This document shows, in pieces, positions 1-7,400 of a stretch of DNA of 32,400 nucleotides. The translations under genes were made by a program, and so were the position numbers. Below the pieces are notes generated by a model that saw only the letters and a list, made by a program, of their open reading frames with translations, ran no database searches and was not told the DNA's origin. Source of the DNA: Alphaproteobacteria bacterium (GTDB taxonomy: Bacteria; Pseudomonadota; Alphaproteobacteria; Rickettsiales; JAIXRX01); NCBI GenBank assembly GCA_027485005.1, contig JAIXRX010000179.1, positions 1 through 32,400 on the forward strand, written 5' to 3'. Each line of letters opens with the position of its first letter. Positions within the stretch are counted from its first letter, which is position 1.

Positions 1-54
1 GCGCCTAGAGTATGACCTACTTAGTAGTTTTCGAGGTATCAAAAATCCTGACCT

Positions 55-366
55 TCAGCGCAAGGTATTATTGCTTGTACAGGCAATGACAAGAGAAGAG
101 TAAAAGGAGGAGGGGCTATAGTATCCCTTCATTGCCGAAGTAGTAATGATTGGATCAAAGATTCCAATCCAAGGAACCTCGCTCCAACGACCTTCACCTA
201 CACTGGCTTTAATGTGCCAATTATTATCCGGTATGGTTATCCTATCATTTATGAGGATAGGAACAGACTGCCGAAAAAGCATTCCCAATGGATGGGAAGC
301 AAAGGGCTGATCTTTTGCCTTTAGATATTCTTCGGATATTTTATTGATTGCATCGCGTAGCTGCAT
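55..366 (-). pseudogene. Truncated MrcB_N (DUF3578) domain protein, 5' fragment
   Basis: The 103-residue reading frame starts at an ATG (366) preceded by GGAGAG, so the gene start looks genuine. Residues 1-80 carry the pattern I know from the MrcB N-terminal domain (DUF3578), which sits in front of McrB-type restriction GTPases and HNH or PD-(D/E)XK nucleases: LRDAI, EEY, AKDQPF, HPLG, then SVGEGRWSEVPWI, FDP, ITTSA and GYY. After GYY the expected strand (YLF...YL.L.QG) is lost and the frame runs into a low-similarity tail and stops. Another frame over the same bases reads LLLF...LYKQ, which resembles the missing strand and points to a frameshift. No continuation is visible before position 1. 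I call it a decayed restriction-type defence gene; a short free-standing product is possible but less likely. Confidence 0.6.
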
Positions 367-410
367 ATTGCTCTCCAGCGGTTATTCAGAATCTCTACTA
401 ACTTTATAAT

Positions 411-572
411 ACGTTGACTGGCGGATTCGCTAGGGGAGAAACGAACTAAGAAAACGGGCAACATTGGCGCAAGAGAAAAATCTCCGGTCAACGCTCTAGA
501 ATGACGCCGGGAACGTGCGCGGCTGAGCGGCTGAAGCCATCTAAGTCATTGAAAAACAAGGGTAATTGGTGG
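411..572. repeat. Long direct repeat, copy A
   Basis: This 162 bp segment matches positions 1961-2123 at roughly 85-90% by eye, in the same orientation, starting with ACGTTGACTGGCGGATTC and ending with AATTGGTGG. The two copies flank the toxin-antitoxin genes. Its last bases run directly into a tRNA-3'-end-like sequence, and the motif ATCTAA...AATTGGTGG also occurs just before the intact tRNA-Ala at the right end. It therefore looks like the sequence that once lay next to a tRNA or att site, duplicated by integration. No transposase is present and no protein is supported on either strand. Confidence 0.75.
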
Positions 573-595
573 AGAGTAGTCAGGGCGAACCGCTG
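564..595 (-). other. Degenerate tRNA-Ala 3'-end copy, candidate left attachment site
   Basis: Aligned without gaps to 31977-32008, which holds the 3' end of the intact tRNA-Ala (CCA, acceptor strand, T arm), 25 of 32 positions match. They include AATTGGTGGAG (564-574) and the T-arm block CGAACCGCTG (586-595). The orientation is the same as in the tRNA. The T stem no longer pairs properly, so this is not a functional tRNA. Integration into the 3' end of a tRNA leaves such a partial copy at the far end of the island. The divergence means it could be an old site or derive from a different tRNA. Confidence 0.4.
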
Positions 596-924
596 TCATT
601 CTACGAAAATATATCATTAAATTACAGTCTCTTGCGTGATGATAAGTAAAGCGGAGACACTTTTCTATTTTGCTTTGATAGATACAGGGTGCCCTAGACG
701 CACTTTATGGCGAAGCTTAAATCATAGAAGGCACCTTGGTTCTTTAGAGTATTATCTAAATAGGCTAATTTAAAGACTGAGTAGTTTGAAAATGCTGTTC
801 TTTCTTCTTTATGTATTTCTTTCATACGTGGGTGACCATTCAAATATTCCTGTCTAGCTAGCGTGGTTATGCGTGTTCAGAAATAAATAAACATAGAGAG
901 TTCTCTGCTTTTTTAGAGGAAGGC
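596..924. other. AT-rich intergenic stretch, no gene recognised
   Basis: About 330 bp between the tRNA-like remnant and the toxin promoter. It is AT-rich, has stops in all frames at short intervals and contains no ORF with a credible start. A short AGAG/CTCT hairpin followed by a run of T lies around 895-916 and could be a weak terminator insulating the toxin-antitoxin promoter. I see nothing else in it. Confidence 0.5.
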
Positions 925-957
925 TTGACTTGTGTACGGCATTGCCGTATATATAAT
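925..957 (+). promoter_or_regulatory. Toxin-antitoxin promoter with palindromic operator
   Basis: A -35 box TTGACT (925-930) is followed after 17 bases by TATATA (948-953); an overlapping TATAAT (952-957) would need a 21-base spacer. A perfect inverted repeat TACGGC-ATT-GCCGTA occupies 935-949, inside the spacer and touching the -10 box. An HTH antitoxin bound there would block RNA polymerase, as usual for autoregulated type II modules. The toxin ATG lies at 960, so transcription from this promoter would begin at or next to the start codon. Confidence 0.6.
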
Positions 958-959
958 AT

Positions 960-1283
960 ATGGAAATTATACGTACTCGTAACTACGCTAAGCGTGCCCG
1001 CAAGCTTCTCAAGGAAACAGAGATGCAGGCTGCTGAGGACGAAATTGCTGAGGCACCGGAAGCCTGGCCAGTGATTGCAAGCACAGGGGGCGTACGCAAG
1101 GCACGCGCAGCAAGGGGTGCATCGGGCAAAAGCGGTGGGGTACGTATTATCTATTACTACCTGGTCGTAGATGAGCAAATTTACCTACTCGATATCTACG
1201 CAAAGAATGAGCAAGAGAATATTACCGAAGCATCGAAAAAAGTGCTTCGGGAAACAGTGAAGATTTTGAAAGGAGAAGCATAA
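960..1283 (+). CDS. RelE/HigB-type mRNA-interferase toxin
   Basis: A 107-residue protein of the RelE-like toxin family. The central signature TGGVRKARAARG (42-53) then GKSGGVRIIYYY (56-67) matches the RelE2/Gp49-like group: basic residues for RNA contact and the RIIYYY strand that carries the catalytic arginine. The YAKNEQENIT segment (80-89) is also typical. Such toxins cleave mRNA on the ribosome. The toxin gene comes first and its stop overlaps the antitoxin start by one base (TAATG), the HigBA-type order. No Shine-Dalgarno sequence precedes the ATG and the -10 box ends only a few bases upstream, so the message is probably leaderless. The size is normal and no key region is missing. Confidence 0.85.
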   Translation: MEIIRTRNYAKRARKLLKETEMQAAEDEIAEAPEAWPVIASTGGVRKARAARGASGKSGGVRIIYYYLVVDEQIYLLDIYAKNEQENITEASKKVLRETVKILKGEA

Positions 1284-1723
1284 TGGCAAAGGCTATAAAA
1301 ACTTCGAAAGTGAAAAGTACTTCTAAGAATGGGCGCTACGTAAAACGTGATGCGGCCACAGGAAAACTATCGGTGCGTAAGTCTGCTGACAGTACAGTGA
1401 AAGCTAAAGTAGCGACCGATAAGCCTACAGAAGCAGATCTACGCTTAATGGATGCAGCGAAAGATATGCTGGCGCATCGTCGTGGCGAAGTGGCACTTGA
1501 AACACGCAAAGTGCGTGTGCCGCAAGAGATTGATGTTGCAGCTATTCGTAAAGAGCTTGGATATAGCCAGAGCGAGTTTGCCGATCAGTTTGGTTTCGCA
1601 CTGAGTGCCATTAAAGAGTGGGAGCAGAAACGCCGTGCCCCAGAACGTTCTACACGTATTTTACTTGCCGTTATTGCAACAAATCCTAAGGCTGTTGAGC
1701 AGGCACTACATCGTTTTATATAA
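1283..1723 (+). CDS. HTH (XRE/HigA-type) antitoxin
   Basis: A 146-residue protein, read from ATG at 1283 after a good ribosome site (GGAG, 7 bases upstream). Residues about 83-122 form the helix-turn-helix: IDVAAIRKELGYSQSEF, then an AIKEWEQKRRAPE recognition helix, followed by a LLAVIATNP...ALHRF tail that is typical of HigA/MqsA-like antitoxins. The first 45 residues are an unusual Lys/Arg/Ser-rich extension (NGRYVKRDAATGKLSVRKS) that makes the protein longer than the usual 90-110 residues. It should neutralise the upstream toxin and bind the palindrome at 935-949. Translational coupling to the toxin is shown by the 1 bp overlap. Confidence 0.85.
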   Translation: MAKAIKTSKVKSTSKNGRYVKRDAATGKLSVRKSADSTVKAKVATDKPTEADLRLMDAAKDMLAHRRGEVALETRKVRVPQEIDVAAIRKELGYSQSEFADQFGFALSAIKEWEQKRRAPERSTRILLAVIATNPKAVEQALHRFI

Positions 1724-1960
1724 TTAATAATTTTCTGTGATTACTGGATACAGAAAGAACCAGTTCGTATGTCTATGTTGCCAGGTGAATTCACCGTTGC
1801 TCTTAAAACAGTTGAGAGTCTTTTAGATGGAATCAGTCTGGATGGAAAAGATGGTCTTCGACATTCATTCTTTTTTGGTAAGCCGGGAAGATTTACAAGC
1901 CCTTTTGGTAGGATGGGGGCTGAGATCTTCCACAATAGAAAGCAGTATATTCGTAACCGT
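1724..1960. other. Intergenic stretch with no convincing gene
   Basis: Between the antitoxin and repeat copy B. Two overlapping small frames (plus 1769-1999, minus 1741-1935) run through it, but both continue into the repeat, lack ribosome sites and resemble nothing I know. I see no clear terminator for the toxin-antitoxin operon. Confidence 0.4.
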
Positions 1961-2123
1961 ACGTTGACTGGCGGATTCGGCAGGGGAGAAACGGACTAAG
2001 AAAACGGGCAACATTGGCGTAAGAAAAAAGTCTCCAGTCAACGCTCGAAAACGACGTCGCGAACGTGCGCGGCTGAGCGGCCAAATCATCTAAGTTATTG
2101 AAAGACAACAAGAAAATTGGTGG
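1961..2123. repeat. Long direct repeat, copy B
   Basis: This is the partner of 411-572, same orientation, with only point changes and a few 1-2 base indels. The best-conserved blocks are the first ~80 bases and GAACGTGCGCGGCTGAGCGG. It ends in AATTGGTGG like copy A, but the bases after it do not continue into a recognisable tRNA T arm. Together the copies bracket a ~1.5 kb unit containing the toxin-antitoxin genes. The minus strand is open across the repeat (frames to 2089 and 2111), which I regard as chance. Confidence 0.75.
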
Positions 2124-2334
2124 TGTGTGGTGATCACTCTCGACACTGTGCTCAGTATGTACGCTGATATCCCCCGAAATACAGCGTAAATTTTAAAATC
2201 AGCAGTGTAATGACCCATCAAAATCTCGATTTCGCTGCCAGATCATGCTATTAGCATGAGTGAATTTTTTGGCTATCAGGGTAAGAACAGGGAATCAACC
2301 CGTTACGGCCCAAATAGCTGGCGCACGGAATACT
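2124..2334. other. Leader region before the 2335 gene, nothing recognised
   Basis: About 210 bp between repeat copy B and the chosen start of the next gene. It includes a possible in-frame GTG start at 2260 with no ribosome site, and the sequence AATGACCCATCAAAATC, which faintly recalls the ends of IS21-type elements but cannot be supported as one. Confidence 0.35.
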
Positions 2335-3222
2335 ATGATCAATATCGGCATCGAGAAACATCAAGGGCTAGTCTACGAAGTGGACGCCAATCGCGGACGC
2401 CCGGTGTGGCCGACGCCTGTTATTACGCCTGCCATATTTGTATATCCAGCCGATGGGGAAATGAAGGCGGAGTCGTCAAATAATGTATTCGGCTATCGAT
2501 TTAGGGAAGACTCATACGATCCCATCGCCCGTATCAGGCGCGGAAGATTTTATAGCGCAGAAAATAGCTCGCAGCCTCAATACTGGCTGGTGTCGCCCCA
2601 CCCAGCTGTGCCAATGGAGTCCATTGCCCCCGATATCCACGCGCACAATAAGCAGCTGGAAATTTTCTATGGCAATCCCATTTGGCACAAGCATATCGAA
2701 GGGAAGCGTGAGCTGCCCCTGGTGCTTCTTGGCGCCGACGCGCGCTTCACTGCATGGACGATTATTAGCGTGGAAGCGATTGTGACAGGGGAAGATCTTG
2801 TTACGCTCAAAGCCAGGAGCAGCTTTGGGATATTGCCCAAAATCATTGATGCTAATGTGCCTGAAGCATTTAAGGCTAAGCTTACAGAAACACTGGCATT
2901 ATTTGCCGACGAAGTGCATAGGGCCAGCCCTGTGTCAGTCATTGACCGCGCGCGCGATGCTGCAACCCATGCGCTACTGGCCTATTTTCAGCTGCAAGGG
3001 AGCGATGCGCAAGATTTGGGCAAGCTGATTAAGCGCCTACAAGACGTAGATAAGGCCGTTGCCGCCAATGCCGCTAACATTATTGCCCGCTTGCACGCGC
3101 GCGCAAAACCATCAGAACAAGAAAAGCGCGAGCTACGATCGATCCGAGAGCAAGACGCGGAACTGGCAACCCAATGCCTAGGCGCATTGCTCTGTGAGAT
3201 TGGCTTGGCGGAATGGGCGTAG
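2335..3222 (+). CDS. Hypothetical protein, unknown function
   Basis: I do not recognise this 295-residue protein. I start it at ATG 2335 (CGGA 6-8 bases upstream, sensible beta-rich N-terminus MINIGIEKHQG); an in-frame GTG at 2260 would add 25 residues but has no ribosome site. The first ~190 residues look mixed alpha/beta with many aromatic and Pro residues. The last ~95 are strongly helical and charged: VIDRARDAATHALLAYF, DLGKLIKRLQDVDKAVAAN, IIARLHARAKPSEQEKRELR, EQDAELATQCLGALLCEIG. This tail resembles one I associate with other alphaproteobacterial proteins of unknown function, but that is memory and not a match I can show. No signal peptide or membrane segment is evident. It sits alone between repeat copy B and a convergent HNH gene, among defence genes, so a defence role is possible but unsupported. 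Confidence 0.7.
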   Translation: MINIGIEKHQGLVYEVDANRGRPVWPTPVITPAIFVYPADGEMKAESSNNVFGYRFREDSYDPIARIRRGRFYSAENSSQPQYWLVSPHPAVPMESIAPDIHAHNKQLEIFYGNPIWHKHIEGKRELPLVLLGADARFTAWTIISVEAIVTGEDLVTLKARSSFGILPKIIDANVPEAFKAKLTETLALFADEVHRASPVSVIDRARDAATHALLAYFQLQGSDAQDLGKLIKRLQDVDKAVAANAANIIARLHARAKPSEQEKRELRSIREQDAELATQCLGALLCEIGLAEWA

Positions 3223-3235
3223 CTGCTGAGTTGGC

Positions 3236-4402
3236 TTATTCCCGAATCAGTCGTCCAATTTTATGGTACAGATTTTCTTTCACGACGTCACGATCTGCAC
3301 CATGGTGCAGACGGCGGTGACAATTAGGGCATAACGCTACCGCATTGCTGATTGTGTCACTTCCACCATCCGCGAGAGTGCGAATATGGTGAACCTCTAA
3401 AAATGGCTCTCCAGCAAAAGTTACAAACGGTGCAGCGCTGTCACATGACTCGCAGTGTCCCGCCGCTTGTTGACGCACATAGGTGACTACCGTTGCCAGC
3501 CTCTCATAAGCAGTAGCGGTTCTTTCAGTGCGGGCGGGCTGACTATTGCCAGTTGGAGGGGTGATAAACTCATGCTCTTTGAGCTTTTCTGCGCGCTCCT
3601 CGAGCACACTTACATCGCTTGTGGGCTGATAGATGCCAGTATCGACATGCCCCAGCGCCTCTAAATAAAACGTTATTTTCTCTTTACCCGCGGGCCCCAC
3701 ATGTCGAGCGGGCGTGTACCCTTTTATGTAAGGATAGGACAGTTCGTCGAGAATAGCGGAAATATTGCGCATCCGAAAGCTGAGTGAGGCAAGCGTGCGA
3801 TTGCTAAGCTCGTCCTCCAATAGTCGTAATAGCACATTGTTCTTGTTATAGGTTATGCCGGCCTTTTCTAGAGCAAGCATTTCTAAGTAACCCTTCACCG
3901 CTGCTTCGAACTCTTTGTCAGTCCAATGATCGGTTTCATCGGATGTTGTGGCAACAGCTGGAAAATCACCCGTGGTTTTTGACAGTACCCAAAACCCTAG
4001 AGGATCAGTGTGCTTGGATGGCTCAATAGCGCGATCTTCACAGAATTTCTGAAAAGCCTCGACCATGGTTGTGTAATTTGCAGAGCCACTTTCCACCCGA
4101 TCTTGAACCAATACCTGGTCTAAATAGGCGCGTCCGCGGCCACGATACACTTTCTCGCCAAGCGCTTCCCATTGCTCGAGGGTTTTTCTGTCGTGAAAAG
4201 CCACGTAGGCTCCTGGACAAAAATCAAAGCCACCATCTGGATTGGCTACAGCGACGAAGCGTTTTGCATTCTTAATCCTGCCGCGAAAGAATTTCTGCTC
4301 CGCAGGCGTGCCCTTTTCCAAGGCCATGAATCTACGAAAACCAGCATGCAAATCCTCATAGGATGCAACTAGAGCCATTGAAGAGTTAGACATATTATCC
4401 AT
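3236..4402 (-). CDS. McrA-type HNH endonuclease
   Basis: A 388-residue protein with a complete C-terminal HNH nuclease. It has a zinc knuckle C317-x2-C320 and C358-x2-C361, catalytic H338-H339 in LEVHHI, N353 and H362 in NAVALCPNCHRRLHHG. McrA-type enzymes cut DNA, often modified DNA. Residues 160-245 (WTDKEFEAAVKGYLEM...NISAILDEL...YIKGYTPA) form a helical domain often placed before such HNH modules; residues 1-120 may be a target-recognition domain. The start codon overlaps the stop of the upstream giant NTPase gene by 8 bp (ATGGATAA), so the two are translationally coupled and probably act together. An alternative start at Met4 would change little. Confidence 0.85.
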   Translation of the reverse strand: MDNMSNSSMALVASYEDLHAGFRRFMALEKGTPAEQKFFRGRIKNAKRFVAVANPDGGFDFCPGAYVAFHDRKTLEQWEALGEKVYRGRGRAYLDQVLVQDRVESGSANYTTMVEAFQKFCEDRAIEPSKHTDPLGFWVLSKTTGDFPAVATTSDETDHWTDKEFEAAVKGYLEMLALEKAGITYNKNNVLLRLLEDELSNRTLASLSFRMRNISAILDELSYPYIKGYTPARHVGPAGKEKITFYLEALGHVDTGIYQPTSDVSVLEERAEKLKEHEFITPPTGNSQPARTERTATAYERLATVVTYVRQQAAGHCESCDSAAPFVTFAGEPFLEVHHIRTLADGGSDTISNAVALCPNCHRRLHHGADRDVVKENLYHKIGRLIRE

Positions 4403-7400
4403 TCTTCGGTCCCCTTTTAAGATCTTCTTCTAGGCGATGCGCTTCTGGAACCCCACAACGCACCAGTCCAGCCAGCAAATATTCAAGACTGGTGCGCAAA
4501 GACTGATCCGTTGATAAGACAGCACCATCAATTTCTAAGACTGTTCTAAACCAAGCGCACAGCCGTCGCCCAATACTGTGTTCAATCCAGAACGTGTTGT
4601 CAGATGAATACCCTGTCAGCCATGCGTTACCAGCGGCAATGACGAACGGTAAATGTGCTGCCCTAGGAGATACTTCGATTAGGTTAAGAGTGACGATTGC
4701 AAGAAACAGGCATGGGCCACCTGTGACCAGTTCTTGCAATGTGGGTAGGAAGGGATGCAGGCGGTCAACGCCTTTTGACAGCAGGTAACATTTTGCATTG
4801 CTGAGCATGTATTCGTTAAAGAAAATAGCTCCGAGTGCGGGGGCGATATGGAATTCAATGGTGTACGCTCGATCACGAGCAAGCCAGTACCACCCGCGGC
4901 TGGTCATCATGCGGCGAGTGAACGCAGCGCGTATGTGTATTGCTTGCGCTTCTTCCAGCCCTCGATCGTTAAAATACACATGGTCAATGCTTGGCAGAAA
5001 GGTAGCGATGGCATCGAAGAAGGATTCATCAGGCAACGAAGCAATCGGTGTAAGCGCAAGTTCGTCAATCCCTGCTAAATCAAGCCCTGGAAGGCAATGG
5101 GCTAGTAGGTCGAAATAAGTATTATTCCATTCTGTGGGCGGATCGCTCACGTCATCATCTAGGGCAAGACCCGCACCGTTTGCGGCCATTGTCCAAGCGC
5201 TGTAGGTTTGCGCGATATCACGTAGCCATGGTCTTTGAACGACATTGGAAAGCTTTACGACACTTTTGAGCCATAGTGCTGCTCCTTGAGATTCTACATA
5301 TTGATCTGGGAATGTACCTTCTACTTTACACTCCTCAGGCTGTTTCTTACCCCCCGGTACACGAAGACGCCGCTTAGGGCGCGCTGGTTCTACTGGAAAC
5401 TGGGGCCATTCAGGCTCTGGGTGCGTGCCGTTAAGCCATGCTATCTCCGCATCTACAGCTGCTTTAACTTGCCGCTGGTGTTTTCTTGCTCGCGCTGCAG
5501 CGTTTTTCTTCCGTTCATCCCACAGGCCTCTGTTAGGCTTAATTCGGGTGGCAAAAGCACAGCGCAGTATCGCGCGCGGTAGACGCTCATCAAGAGCAGC
5601 GATAGTATCCGCCACTGCTGCAAAACCGTGTGCTGCTGCTGGATTATCGCGCGCGGCAACTTCCAAAATGACAAGAATATCATCGCTAGAAACAGCATCT
5701 TTCAGCAGAAGAACCATCCCGACAAAGGCTATGGCAATTGGATTATACCGCAGGCCGGAACGTACCCAGTGGACAGAATCATCCTCACTTTGCATAGCAA
5801 GTGCAAATGTTTCGCGTATCCACGCTGCGTGCTGCGTACGTAACTCGGCACTGCCATCTCTAACAGCAACTAAGGCAGCAATACAAATCGCCTCATCCCG
5901 CATTTTCTGTTCATCTTCATCGCCATCCTGAGTTTTTGCGTTCTGTGCCCATGTGACCGCTGCTTCCGCAAATTCAGGAGAGGCGCGTTCAGGATGATTT
6001 AGGATGATGCTCAGAGTCATCTGCATATTTGCATCTGTTACCCGCTCCTTATGGGCTTCCTGTATTGGTTCAAGATGCTTAGCCTCGGACTCAGGAGGCA
6101 CGTACTGACGCACCGTTGTTGTTGAGCCATCTTTTAATGTGACAGTGGCTTTCGGCCAATTAGCCGGATCAGCAAGGTTGAGGGCATGGAGAACCGTGAA
6201 AGCAGGGTCACTTAGGTCTGATTGTGTATCTGGTGGTCCTAATCTTTCGGCTTCACGACGTAAGTTCGTAGTAAGAGTTGCCCGTAATTCATCTGGCCCA
6301 TGAACGGCGTACTGACCAATAAGCTCTTCAAGGTTGTAGCGTCTTGAGGCTCGTTCTTGCAGGCTGGCCACACTGGATGCTCCGCCAGGTTCTTTTTGCA
6401 GCCCTTTGATGCCAAAAATATCAGGATATTCATAGTGATCATGCACCTTACGCTCACGGTCGATGCAAAGAAGCTCAGGGCAGGAAAGAAACGGGACTGC
6501 TGCTTCACGTGACTTCGGCCAGTGCGATATTAGCAGATCAACTGCTACCAATAGGAAACATGCAGGTACGCTCGACGAGCCAAGAACATCGTTCAAAACT
6601 TTATCAAAAGGCTCTCCGGCTTCAATGCGACGATGCGCCCAGGCTTCAAGTGCCATAAGGGCTGATTTCACGCAGTCTTCGCTCGTGCCCTTTTCGCGCG
6701 ACCACATATATGTTTGTTCCCATGGAAACACCCGCTCACCATCGGGAAAGTATATTGTGATGTTATTATTTCCATGGGGCTGTCCCCGGCTACGGAACGA
6801 AACATCATAGTCAACTAGGCGACGAATCAGTGGTAGGCCATGTTCTGGGGCGGCGGTGAGCAGTTCTAAGAATGGCCCTTGATTGGGCGATGGTGGAAGG
6901 AACTCATGGTCAATAAACCCGAAAGCTCTTTCATGCCTATATCGGCGCTCGTATTCTGGCTCTAACTTTTCCTCTTGGATAAGCGCTGCTGCTGTGAATT
7001 CTGCTAGCTCCTTTGGCACTGCACTTGCAAGTGCACCACGGAATTTCAGGACGCTACGCACCACTTCATCATTATGATTACGCTGCATTAGGGATTGCAG
7101 ATATTGGGCCGCCAGCTCGGGTGTTTGATTACAGAATAATAGGAATCCCGTGCGAAGGGCGGATTCGAGCGAGGCAAGCTGCTCCCGGTCAAGCACACCT
7201 CCAAACACCTCATACCGAGTGCGCCATTCTCCCTCACGTGACTCTTCGATTTCATTCAGCCATAAATAAAGCCAGTGCAGCAAACGGGGCGTTAAAGGAT
7301 CAAGACCGATGGTGCCCATAGACCATTTAGTGTAAACATTAACTGCGTCAGGAATGGCCACTGCAGGAAGGTCTTTATCAAGAATCAGTAACCAAGTGAG

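Noticed and set aside
1741..2111. Small open frames on both strands (plus 1769-1999; minus 1741-1935, 1865-2089, 1893-2111)
   Set aside because: They overlap each other and run into the direct repeat, have no ribosome sites, and encode Arg/Ser-rich sequences typical of non-coding frames.
2124..2334. Possible insertion-sequence end (AATGACCCATCAAAATC resembles IS21-type termini)
   Set aside because: No terminal inverted repeat, target duplication or transposase fragment could be found, and the resemblance is too short to support a call.
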